Positions 8,445 to 15,607 of a stretch of 64,000 bases of DNA are shown piece after piece (the stretch's first letter is position 1; the number at the start of each line of letters is the position of its first letter). The position numbers and the translations under genes were made by a program. The notes below the pieces were generated by a model. The model was given only the letters and a program-made list of their open reading frames with translations, ran no database searches and had not been told where the DNA came from. The stretch covers positions 1,108,577 through 1,172,576 of the forward strand of contig NZ_JABEKV010000001.1 in the NCBI RefSeq assembly GCF_013283645.1, in the 5' to 3' direction. Origin of the DNA: Sinorhizobium psoraleae. GTDB lineage: Bacteria > Pseudomonadota > Alphaproteobacteria > Rhizobiales > Rhizobiaceae.

Positions 8445-9381
8445 TGGTCTTCTTTCCGTAAATTGCGGCATTCAGTTCACGGATCGCGCCCGCGGTGCGG
8501 GGGCCGAAGCCAAGCAAGTGCAGCCCGTCCATGCGGATCAGCGCCTTGTTTTTCGCAGCCGGCGTCAAGCTTAGGGCCGGCATGGCGAACAGCTCGTCGA
8601 CGCCGGTCGAATGATCGCCGCCCCGGGTCATCATCAGGATCACATCCGGCTTGGCCTCGATGATCGCCTCGTCGGTCAGTGCCTTGTAGCCCGGAAATGC
8701 GCCAGCGGCATTGACCGCGCCAGAAAGCTCGATAATCCCGTTTGCGGCCGTGCCTGTGCCGGAAGCCAGGATCTTGCCGCCCTGGGTGCTGAGAATGAAG
8801 AGGACGCGTTTGCGGTCGCTCTCGGGGCGCTTTGACGCCTCCGCGAGCGCGGCATCGAGGTCCCGCTCCACGGATTTTGCAAGCGCCTCCGCCTTTTCCT
8901 CAACTCCGAGAAAGGCCCCTACCGCGCGGATCTTCGCGACGATACCGTTCCTGTCGAATGTCTCGGGAACGCTGGTGAAGGGAATGTTTGCCTCCTTCAG
9001 CACCGCAAGCGCCTCCGGCGGTCCGCTGCCGTCGACTGCCACGATCGCCGTCGGGTTGACGGCGATGATGCCTTCCGGCGCCAATTGCCGCATATAGCCG
9101 ACATCGGGGAGCTTCGTTGCCGGTTCCGGGTAGGTGCTGGTGGAATCGCGACCGACGAGGCGGTTTTCCTCGCCGAGCGCGTAGATGATCTCGGTAACCG
9201 CACCACCGACCGACACGACGCGGGAAACGTCCGGTCGCTGCATGTCCTCGGCCATTGCCGGGGGCAGGAAGGAGGGGCCTCCGGGGGCCAGCGTCGGCAG
9301 CAGCAGCGGCGCGGAAAGCGCGAAGGCGGCAAGCGCCAGCTCCCAACGGCGAAGGCGGCGGAAATCGAGACCGGTGATCAT
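8431..9381 (-). CDS. hmuT: Periplasmic haem-binding protein HmuT
   Basis: A 316-residue solute-binding protein with an N-terminal signal region (a hydrophobic stretch at about 15-35 after RRLRRWE). The mature fold is of the BtuF/FhuD type with VSVGGAVTEIIYALG and VGRDSTSTYP, the region that carries the haem-ligand tyrosine in this family. GAGGAACG precedes the start. It delivers haem to HmuUV, is 9 bases downstream of hmuS, and overlaps hmuU. Confidence 0.94.
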   Translation of the reverse strand: MITGLDFRRLRRWELALAAFALSAPLLLPTLAPGGPSFLPPAMAEDMQRPDVSRVVSVGGAVTEIIYALGEENRLVGRDSTSTYPEPATKLPDVGYMRQLAPEGIIAVNPTAIVAVDGSGPPEALAVLKEANIPFTSVPETFDRNGIVAKIRAVGAFLGVEEKAEALAKSVERDLDAALAEASKRPESDRKRVLFILSTQGGKILASGTGTAANGIIELSGAVNAAGAFPGYKALTDEAIIEAKPDVILMMTRGGDHSTGVDELFAMPALSLTPAAKNKALIRMDGLHLLGFGPRTAGAIRELNAAIYGKKTNAPQ

Positions 9382-9390
9382 GATCGTTCC

Positions 9391-10452
9391 TCAGGCTGCG
9401 GCAGTCGTGTTCAGCCGGGGCAGGCCTTCTACGAGGCTGCGCCACTCGGGCCGTTCGGCCAGACCTTCCTTGCGCTTGCCGAAGAACTGAATGACCATCT
9501 CGCCCTTGGCGTCGAGCGCCTCAAGCGAGGTCACATGCCCGTCCGTCGTCGGTTTGCGCACGGCCCACAATTCGGCGATATGATCCGTGCGCAGATGAAG
9601 ATGAAACGTCGGATCCATGACGTTGAGCCACGGACCCATCACCCCGATGCGGGCAACCGGACCGGAATGGATCTGGATGACGCCGCGGTTGCCAACGAAG
9701 CACATGATCGGCAGTTCGATTTCGGCGCCGCCGCGCATCATCGTCTCGACGCCGGTCGGATCGAGGCGCCACGCCAGGTCTTCGCCGACGGTATGCAAGG
9801 CTTGGCGCCGGCCGATCTTCAGGTTGCGCAACATTCCGTGGAACTGATGAGTGTCGGTCAGCTTCGTCCAGCGCTCCCTGAGTTCCGTGGCATCGACCGC
9901 GACATCGTGCCCGTCGTCGCTCGTCGGTGCGCTCGAGTCGGCAACGAAATCCTGCGACTGGTCAGGGAGACGGAAGTCCTCGACGATCCTTTCGTAGGCG
10001 GCGAGGTTCGAGGCGGGGCGCAGGTGAACCTTGTGGACGGCATTGCCCCACTTGTCGAAGAATTGCAGGCTGCGGCGGATTTCACCGTTGGAGTCTGTCT
10101 TGCTGACGGCAAAGCCGTGAGCCCAAGCGCTGGGGAAGATGCGAAGGTCGATTTCGGACCCAAGCACCAGGGCAGCGGCCTTTCCTGCCTTGATGTTTTC
10201 GTAGACGCCGATCTTCTCGTGGACCGCACTTTCGTTTCGGGTGAGCGCCAGCACTTCGCCCAGTTCCTCGACGCGCGCGAGGAAGCGGTTGGCGTCGCTA
10301 TCGATGCGGACCGTGGTGAGGCCGCATTCTGCCGCAACGAGCGCGGCTTCCGAGACGCCGAGCTGCGCTGCGATATCGCGCTCGCGCAGCTTCGGGTTTG
10401 CTGCGCGATAGGCGCGGATTTCGGAAGGGGTTGGGCGAATGCTGTCGATCAT
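9391..10452 (-). CDS. hmuS: Haem-degrading/transfer factor HmuS
   Basis: A 353-residue HemS/HmuS-family protein with the usual internal duplication (about 10-170 and 190-345). RDIAAQLGVSEAALVAAECG near the N-terminus and WAVRKPTTDGHVTSLEAL near the C-terminus are typical. It receives cytoplasmic haem and is involved in haem trafficking or degradation. It sits 10 bases after hmuP in the hmuPSTUV operon. IsdG-type haem oxygenase activity is separately encoded at 13262. Confidence 0.94.
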   Translation of the reverse strand: MIDSIRPTPSEIRAYRAANPKLRERDIAAQLGVSEAALVAAECGLTTVRIDSDANRFLARVEELGEVLALTRNESAVHEKIGVYENIKAGKAAALVLGSEIDLRIFPSAWAHGFAVSKTDSNGEIRRSLQFFDKWGNAVHKVHLRPASNLAAYERIVEDFRLPDQSQDFVADSSAPTSDDGHDVAVDATELRERWTKLTDTHQFHGMLRNLKIGRRQALHTVGEDLAWRLDPTGVETMMRGGAEIELPIMCFVGNRGVIQIHSGPVARIGVMGPWLNVMDPTFHLHLRTDHIAELWAVRKPTTDGHVTSLEALDAKGEMVIQFFGKRKEGLAERPEWRSLVEGLPRLNTTAAA

Positions 10453-10462
10453 TGTCGTCTGC

Positions 10463-10729
10463 CTATTTATTCAGGATCAATTTGCCCTGACGGGTGATCT
10501 TCATCCGGTAGATCGTGCCGTCGTGCGAAATGAGGATCTCGCTTTCGCCGCGGAAAAGGTCGCGGCTTTCCACGACTCGCTCGGTTCGACCGGCAAGGGT
10601 CGGCTGCGAGGGGCGCGCGTTATCTGTATCGTTAGGTGTCACGGTCTCGGCCAGTTCGCGAGGGACGAACCGGCTGTTTCCCGAATTCCTCCCACGTATT
10701 CCTATTAGTATCTTGACTTCATTACTCAT
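10463..10729 (-). CDS. hmuP: Haemin uptake regulator HmuP (HemP family)
   Basis: The C-terminal 40 residues match the HemP/HmuP family (SRDLFRGESEIL and TRQGKLILNK). In S. meliloti HmuP is needed for expression of the haem receptor gene. ATG 10729 gives 88 residues, longer than usual for the family and with no clear Shine-Dalgarno sequence. A GTG at 10642 would give a 59-residue form closer to family size, so the true start is unsettled. First gene of the hmu operon, divergent from the tonB operon across about 100 bases. Confidence 0.88.
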   Translation of the reverse strand: MSNEVKILIGIRGRNSGNSRFVPRELAETVTPNDTDNARPSQPTLAGRTERVVESRDLFRGESEILISHDGTIYRMKITRQGKLILNK

Positions 10730-10826
10730 ATTTATTTAAGGACGCAATACCGGATTATTACAGTCAAGTTATGAGCGCGAAGCCTTCGGGAATGCCGGGC
10801 AAGACGCGCAGATGTCGAGTGGTGTT

Positions 10827-11267
10827 ATGATGACGCGTCTTTTCCGTTTCGCTTTTTCGGCCGCATTCTTGCTCCTTCCCGCTGCCGCGCCAGCCATCGC
10901 GCAGGAGGCTGCGGCTTCGGGTGGGCTCGCCATCGAGCTGAACGACGTCGCTCCATCGGAGAAGGGCTGCAAACTGACGTTCGTTGCAGGCAACGCGCTG
11001 CCGCAGTCGCTCTCGAAAGTCTCCTTTGAATTCGTCCTCTTCGATCAGCAGGGACTGGTGGAGCGCATGGCCGTGCTCGACTTCCGTGATCTGCCTGCCG
11101 GCAAGACGAAGGTGCGCCAATTCGATCTGCCGGGCACGAAATGCGAGTCGGTGAAAAGTCTCCTGATCAATGATGCACCGGCATGTGTCGGCGATGGCGT
11201 CGACAAGAACGCCTGCATGACGGGTCTCAAGACCGGTTCCAAGTCGGCGGTCGAGCTCAAGGGCTGA
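10827..11267 (+). CDS. Exported protein of unknown function preceding tonB
   Basis: A 146-residue protein from ATG 10827, preceded by GAGTGG at a good distance; ATG 10812 is in frame upstream. It has a clear Sec signal peptide (MTRLFRF, a hydrophobic core, cleavage after AIAQ). The mature part is about 120 residues with four cysteines (GCKL, TKCE, PACVGD and NACM) that could form disulfides. I do not recognise a family with a known function. It is 37 bases upstream of tonB and divergent from the haem-uptake operon, so a periplasmic role in TonB-linked haem or iron uptake is plausible but unproven. Confidence 0.75.
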   Translation: MMTRLFRFAFSAAFLLLPAAAPAIAQEAAASGGLAIELNDVAPSEKGCKLTFVAGNALPQSLSKVSFEFVLFDQQGLVERMAVLDFRDLPAGKTKVRQFDLPGTKCESVKSLLINDAPACVGDGVDKNACMTGLKTGSKSAVELKG

Positions 11268-11304
11268 GGCGATGCCGGCCGGTCGGCGATGAAGGTACGC
11301 ATTG

Positions 11305-12228
11305 ATGAAGCAGACGGTGAAATGGACGGGGGCGATCGCACTGTCACTTCTTGCGCACGCAAGCGGCGCGATGCTGTTCAGCCCAGATAAGGAGGTCGTC
11401 CAAACTGCAGGCGGCGCTGCTACGGAAGTGACGCTGCTTGGCGACGCTTTCGAGCAGACGCTCCAGGCGGGTGATCCCTCTGACATCGTCGAGCCGACCG
11501 AAGACATGCCGGAAGAACTGAAACCGGACGAGATTCAGCCGACTGAGGAGCTCAGCGAGGAAGTTCCGCCGAGCACGCCGGAGGTGGCTTCGCAGCAGCC
11601 GTCCGACATCACGCCGACGGAGGCGGACGTCATTCTGCCGGCGGAGGAGATCCCCACCCTTCAGCAGGCGGAGGCCGCGGTAACAGCCAGCGTGGCGCCC
11701 GTCGAGACCGTCGTTCCGGAAGAAAAGCCGGAGCCGGAAAACGTCGAGAAGCCAAAGGCGGAAAAACCGGAGCCGAAGAAGGAACTGGTGAAGAAAAAGA
11801 AAGTCACGCGGAAAAAAGCCGGTGACGGCGGCGAGCAAGCGAAATCGCAGATCCGGGGCAAGGCCGACGGCGTCGAAAATGCCGCGGCAAGCGCCGCCGC
11901 GGGCAACAAGGGGAGCATTGCTCAGCAATCGGGCAATGCCGCAGCGTCGAACTATCCCGGCAAGGTGCGCAGCAAGCTCAATCGCGCCTTCCGCTATCCC
12001 TCCGAGGCAAAGCGCCAGCGGTTGCGCGGCGTCGCCCACGTTCGCTTCACCGTAACCTCCGGTGGTGGCGTGGCGGGCGTCAGCCTGGCAAAGAGCGCAG
12101 GTTCACCGATCCTCGATGAAGCGGCACTCGACACTGTACGCCGCGCGGCTCCCTTCCCGGCGATTCCTGCCGGTGCAGGTCGCGACAGCTGGGTTTTCAC
12201 CATCCCGCTGACGTTTACCACCCGTTAA
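11305..12228 (+). CDS. tonB: Energy transducer TonB
   Basis: A 307-residue TonB protein. It has an N-terminal membrane anchor (WTGAIALSLLAHASGAMLF), then about 150 residues rich in Pro, Glu and Lys that span the periplasm. A basic stretch KKKKVTRKKAGDG follows, and a C-terminal TonB domain covers about 215-305 (YPSEAKRQRLRGVAHVRFTV, LDEAALDTVRRAAPFPAIP). It couples the proton-motive force to outer-membrane haem and siderophore receptors. ATG 11305 is preceded by an in-frame TTG. In rhizobia tonB is commonly divergent from hmuP, as seen here. Confidence 0.92.
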   Translation: MKQTVKWTGAIALSLLAHASGAMLFSPDKEVVQTAGGAATEVTLLGDAFEQTLQAGDPSDIVEPTEDMPEELKPDEIQPTEELSEEVPPSTPEVASQQPSDITPTEADVILPAEEIPTLQQAEAAVTASVAPVETVVPEEKPEPENVEKPKAEKPEPKKELVKKKKVTRKKAGDGGEQAKSQIRGKADGVENAAASAAAGNKGSIAQQSGNAAASNYPGKVRSKLNRAFRYPSEAKRQRLRGVAHVRFTVTSGGGVAGVSLAKSAGSPILDEAALDTVRRAAPFPAIPAGAGRDSWVFTIPLTFTTR

Positions 12229-12508
12229 ATGCCGTTCGCACGCCTGCGGAAGAGGCGAATCCCACCGTTTTTTACTTTCGCCATGCGCCCGTAATTGGCC
12301 GGCGAACGGCGGGTGTGTGGTGGCAGCGGAGGCCCGACAATGGTCTAAAAAAATATGAACTTGAAACTCATGTTTATACTTTACTCTGATTATCAAGTTT
12401 AATAGGTTGCCGCCATCACGCAACCGTTCGGTGTGTGCTCTGAATCAATCCCGGGGGTGATCGACGGCGAAGTGCCGCGTGCCACGGAAGCAAGATGGAG
12501 AGGAATGC

Positions 12509-12919
12509 ATGCGCGGCAAGCGGCAGAACGCAGGCAAGGGCAGCAAGGGCAAAGCGGCGAACGCAGCGCCCGAACCGAGGCCTGATGCCGGCAAGGCGAC
12601 GCTCGAGGGTCGCAGCTTTCTCTATGTCGGTGGCCGGGACTGCCAGGTTGCCCATCTGCGTGAGATCGCCAGTTCCTTTGGTGCAGAGTTGATCCATCAC
12701 GACGGGGGCCTGCGCGAAGCGGTGTCGCGCATCGACCGCGTCCTTCCTTCAGTCGACTGCGTCTTCTGCCCCATAGATTGCATCAGCCACGACGCGTGTC
12801 TTCGCGTGAAGACCGGCTGTAAGAAGTGGGGCAAGGCCTTCGTGCCGCTGCGCAATGGCTCGAAATCCAGCCTTGAGCGGGCGCTGCAGGATCTCACCAC
12901 CAGCAGCCGAGACGGCTGA
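12509..12919 (+). CDS. DUF2325 protein
   Basis: A 136-residue protein starting at ATG 12509, with GAGAGGA just upstream. A basic, low-complexity N-terminus precedes a DUF2325 domain (FLYVGGRDCQVAHLREIA, then HHDGGLREAVSRI). A cysteine/histidine cluster follows (CVFCPIDCISHDACLRVKTGC) that looks suited to bind metal or haem. The family's function is unknown. It begins a three-gene operon ending in an IsdG-type haem oxygenase, so an iron or haem link is likely. The 280-base region upstream is AT-rich and contains AACTTGA/TCAAGTT half-sites near 12357 and 12392. Confidence 0.82.
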   Translation: MRGKRQNAGKGSKGKAANAAPEPRPDAGKATLEGRSFLYVGGRDCQVAHLREIASSFGAELIHHDGGLREAVSRIDRVLPSVDCVFCPIDCISHDACLRVKTGCKKWGKAFVPLRNGSKSSLERALQDLTTSSRDG

Positions 12920-12980
12920 CTTATCCGAAGAACATGCCACGCACGCGTGCGCATGGCGCGCCGTGCCCGGAGAATTGACG

Positions 12981-13250
12981 ATGAATGATGAGCGCCCGGA
13001 TCAGATGATGATGATCGGCCTTCACAAGTTGGCCTCGCAGTTCGGCGATGGACTGGTGCCCGAACTCTATGAACTCATGACCCGCCGTGCCCGCTTGCTG
13101 GAGGAAAATGCGAATGTTGCCGAGTTTCCCACTTGGCAGGCACGGCAGCCGGGCAGAGATCCTTTCGGGCTTGTGTCACCGCTTGAGGGGGTTATCCTGC
13201 CTTTCCCGAGTGCCGGGATCGATGCCACGTTGAAAAAAGATCGTGCATAG
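12981..13250 (+). CDS. Small conserved-looking protein in the haem-degradation operon
   Basis: An 89-residue protein from ATG 12981, preceded by GGAGAA at 8 bases. It is acidic-to-neutral with two likely N-terminal helices (LHKLASQFGDGLVPELYELM and RRARLLEENANVAEF) and a proline-rich tail (PFGLVSPLEGVILPFPSAG). No signal peptide and no family recognised. Spacing of 61 and 11 bases to its neighbours indicates cotranscription with DUF2325 and the haem oxygenase. Confidence 0.75.
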   Translation: MNDERPDQMMMIGLHKLASQFGDGLVPELYELMTRRARLLEENANVAEFPTWQARQPGRDPFGLVSPLEGVILPFPSAGIDATLKKDRA

Positions 13251-13261
13251 GGAGCGATGAG

Positions 13262-13576
13262 ATGTACTTCGCGATGAACCGTTTCCGTATTGCGATCGGC
13301 CAGGAAGAGGCTTTCGAAGCCGTCTGGAAAGGCCGGGACTCGAGCCTCGCCGAAATGCCCGGTTTCATCGCGTTCCATCTCCTTCGCGGAGAGAGCGTGC
13401 CGGAAGAGGGCTACACACCCTTCATTTCGAAATCGACCTGGGAAAGCAAGGACGCCTTCATCGCCTGGACGAAGTCGGAAAATTTCCGAGCGGCGCACAG
13501 CAGCGCCGGCGACAACAAGGCGATGTATCTCGGTCCGCCGAAATTCGAGGGTTACTCGGTGGTCGAGGGCGCCTAG
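13262..13576 (+). CDS. hmuQ: IsdG/HmuQ-type haem-degrading monooxygenase
   Basis: A 104-residue antibiotic-biosynthesis-monooxygenase-fold protein. By comparison with S. aureus IsdG, the catalytic Asn, Trp and His correspond to N6 (AMNRF), W69 (AWTKS) and H79 (RAAHSS), and a second conserved Trp is at W60. Such enzymes open haem and release iron in the cytoplasm; rhizobial members are named HmuQ/HmuD. It is the third gene of the DUF2325 operon, 3 kb from hmuPSTUV. The catalytic residues are read from the sequence; the exact product of the reaction is not known. Confidence 0.82.
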   Translation: MYFAMNRFRIAIGQEEAFEAVWKGRDSSLAEMPGFIAFHLLRGESVPEEGYTPFISKSTWESKDAFIAWTKSENFRAAHSSAGDNKAMYLGPPKFEGYSVVEGA

Positions 13577-13602
13577 ATCATTCATTGAACAATGAAATGA
13601 TC
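13576..13602 (+). terminator. Stem-loop at the end of the hmuQ operon
   Basis: GATCATTCATTG and CAATGAAATGATC pair with a single bulged base and a two-base loop, starting on the last base of the hmuQ stop codon. No T-run follows, so it may stabilise the 3' end rather than terminate by itself. Confidence 0.45.
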
Positions 13603-13690
13603 CGACTCTTCGAAACTACACAATTCCGGGGGGAAAGCCGTTACACACCTTCCCTGGAGTTGCTCTGAGAGGCGCCCATTCCGGCAGCCA

Positions 13691-14059
13691 TCAGCTTGCC
13701 TTCGACGGCAGAAATATCCCGAGCGCCACGGCGAGCCAGCCGGCCATCATCGCCAGTCCGCCAAGCGGCGCCGACATCGGGAAAAGACCGTGGCCGAGAG
13801 CATGGCGGGCGGTGAGATCACCCGCGAAGAGCGCGGTGCCCGCGGCCAGCAACAATGCCGCGATCGCAGCCGTACGGAAATGCGTCCACCCCGCATGGAG
13901 CGCGACAAGCGCCGGCGCGTGGGCGAGGCACATGGCGGAAGCGCCGCCGAGAAGCCGCGGATCGGCGCCATGCGACGCCGCTGCTGCGGCGGCGACACCG
14001 GCAACCCCCATCAGCCCGGCGACGAAAAGCACCGTCCCCCGCGTTCCGCTGTTCGGCAT
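13691..14059 (-). CDS. DUF423 membrane protein
   Basis: A 122-residue, four-helix inner-membrane protein of the DUF423 (YgdD-like) family: hydrophobic segments at about 8-26, 40-58, 64-82 and 98-116, with the motif ASHGA after the first helix and PLGG in the last third. Function unknown. It lies 6 bases downstream of the truncated haemoglobin gene on the same strand, so both are likely cotranscribed. Confidence 0.85.
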   Translation of the reverse strand: MPNSGTRGTVLFVAGLMGVAGVAAAAAASHGADPRLLGGASAMCLAHAPALVALHAGWTHFRTAAIAALLLAAGTALFAGDLTARHALGHGLFPMSAPLGGLAMMAGWLAVALGIFLPSKAS

Positions 14060-14065
14060 CGAAGA

Positions 14066-14458
14066 CTATTCCTTGTTCTGCATGTGATGGGCGAGCCGCG
14101 TGATCGGTTCGAGAATGATTGCCTGCAACTTCGGATGGGCAACCGTCTCCTCGAGCGCGCGCGTGAAGCAAAGAAGCCATTCGTCGCGCTCAGCCGGACC
14201 GATTTGCGCGATGAAATGCCGACGGCGCAGCATCGGATGACCGCGCTTTTCTATGTAGATTGGCGGTCCGCCGAGCCAGCCGGTCAGATATTCGTAAAAC
14301 TTTTCCTCGCTGCCTGAGAGGTCTGGCGGATGGACGGCCCGGCACCGGGCAGCCTCCGGGAGGCTGTCCATGAGCGCATAGAAGCGTCGTGTGAGCGCGC
14401 GAACCGTGGCGTCGCCGCCGATCGCTTCATAGAGTGTCGTCGTCTTGGTTTCCGGCAT
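14066..14458 (-). CDS. Group II truncated haemoglobin
   Basis: A 130-residue TrHbII protein. ATG 14458 has AAGGA 7 bases upstream; in-frame starts further up are weaker. Visible family features are LYEAIGGDATVRALTRRFY, HPPDLSGSEEKFYEYLTGWLGGPP, the proximal haem ligand H81 in HPMLRRRHF, and W94 (position G8). Group II members bind O2 tightly and are linked to oxygen or NO handling. The neighbourhood of iron/haem genes fits, but no shared promoter is seen. Confidence 0.9.
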   Translation of the reverse strand: MPETKTTTLYEAIGGDATVRALTRRFYALMDSLPEAARCRAVHPPDLSGSEEKFYEYLTGWLGGPPIYIEKRGHPMLRRRHFIAQIGPAERDEWLLCFTRALEETVAHPKLQAIILEPITRLAHHMQNKE

Positions 14459-14565
14459 ATCGTCGTCCTTCATCGATCTGTTATAACGCGATCCGTCTTC
14501 CGACAATCTCTTTCACCATTTCCGTTTGCGGCCTTTCATCGCGCCGCGCACCATGACATGGGCAC

Positions 14566-14594
14566 TTGACAAACCGTCCAGACGGTATCTTTAT
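14566..14594 (+). promoter_or_regulatory. TetR-gene promoter with palindromic operator
   Basis: TTGACA at 14566-14571 is followed by the perfect palindrome ACCGTC-CA-GACGGT (14573-14586), lying in the spacer before a weak -10 (CTTTAT, 14589-14594). A repressor bound here would block RNA polymerase, so autorepression by the adjacent TetR protein is likely. The promoter places the transcript start almost on the ATG at 14600, suggesting a leaderless or very short-leader mRNA. Confidence 0.65.
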
Positions 14595-14599
14595 GAGGC

Positions 14600-15160
14600 A
14601 TGTCAAACGCCTATCACAGAAAGAAACAGCCCGAGCGGGTTCGTCAGCAACTGCTGGATGTCGCCGCGCGCCTCTCGCTGGAGCAGGGGATCGGTGCCGT
14701 GACGCTGGACGCCGTGTCGCAGGCGGCAGGCGTCAGCAAAGGCGGGCTCCTGCACCATTTTCCGAACAAGCTCGCCCTGCTCGACGGCCTGTTCGACGAG
14801 CTCGTCGCGCGCTTCGATCGGGCGATCGAGGAGGCGATGGCGGGCGACGATGTCGAGCGGGGGCGGTTCACGCGCGCCTATCTGACCATCTGCCTTGCAC
14901 TGGAGGCGGAAGCGGACGGGAAGGGATGGCAGGTGCTGACGATTGCATTGCTCGCCGAACCGCATCTCAAGGCGCGTTGGCGCGATTGGGTGGCACAGCG
15001 CGCGGCCGAGTTCGCCGAGACCGATTCCTCGCCGAACTGCCTCCTCGCCCGTTTTGCCGCCGACGGCATTTGGCTTGCGGACCTGCTTGGGAGCCATGAA
15101 CTCGATGCACAGACGCGGTCATTTCTGCTCCAGAGGCTCAAGGCGCTCTCACTGCAATAG
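14600..15160 (+). CDS. TetR-family repressor, probable regulator of the SMR pump
   Basis: A 186-residue TetR regulator with an N-terminal helix-turn-helix (about 15-60: RQQLLDVAARLSLEQGIGAV, then SQAAGVSKGGLLHHFPNK) and a ligand domain with DGIWLADLLG near the C-terminus, typical of the TetR_C_37-like group. It is followed 52 bases later by an SMR efflux gene on the same strand. The operator inside its own promoter indicates control of both genes. The inducer is unknown. Confidence 0.88.
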   Translation: MSNAYHRKKQPERVRQQLLDVAARLSLEQGIGAVTLDAVSQAAGVSKGGLLHHFPNKLALLDGLFDELVARFDRAIEEAMAGDDVERGRFTRAYLTICLALEAEADGKGWQVLTIALLAEPHLKARWRDWVAQRAAEFAETDSSPNCLLARFAADGIWLADLLGSHELDAQTRSFLLQRLKALSLQ

Positions 15161-15212
15161 TACAGCAAAGAAGTCGGAGCAGATCGCTCTCACCTATCAC
15201 CGGAGACATCCC

Positions 15213-15554
15213 ATGAACCCCGCCATGCTCTATACGGTCCTGGTGATCGCAATCGTCTTCGAGGTTCTTGGCACCTCCGCGATGCAGGCGGCGCAGCATT
15301 TCTCGCGGCTGGCGCCCACGGTGGTCATGGTGCTGTGCTATGCCGTCGCGTTCTTTTTCCTGTCCTATACGCTGCGCTATATTCCGGTCGGCATCGCCTA
15401 TGCGCTGTGGAGCGGTCTCGGCATCGTGCTGATCTCGCTCGCCGGCTACCTCGTCTTCGGCCAGAAGCTCGACTTGCCGGCGATCCTAGGGCTAACGCTC
15501 ATCATCGCCGGCGTGCTGGTCCTCAATCTCTTTTCCAAGTCGACGTTTCACTGA
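15213..15554 (+). CDS. SMR-family multidrug efflux transporter
   Basis: A 113-residue, four-helix inner-membrane protein of the EmrE/QacE type. The essential membrane-embedded glutamate is E17 (VFEVLGTSAM, equivalent to E14 of EmrE), and GIAYALWSGLGIVLI is the conserved third helix. CGGAGAC precedes ATG 15213. It works as a dimer that exchanges protons for lipophilic cations; the real substrate is not evident. It is cotranscribed with the upstream TetR gene. Confidence 0.88.
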   Translation: MNPAMLYTVLVIAIVFEVLGTSAMQAAQHFSRLAPTVVMVLCYAVAFFFLSYTLRYIPVGIAYALWSGLGIVLISLAGYLVFGQKLDLPAILGLTLIIAGVLVLNLFSKSTFH

Positions 15555-15607
15555 GCGCTTGAAGGGCCGCGCAAAGGGCCGTGCTCAAGACAGTGTTCGC
15601 GCTGCCC

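Noticed and set aside
6534-8663. A 709-codon open frame on the plus strand opposite hmuV and hmuU
   Set aside because: Its translation is charged and repetitive (DG, RR, AE runs) without motifs, and the minus strand carries clear ABC transporter genes; it is a high-GC shadow frame.
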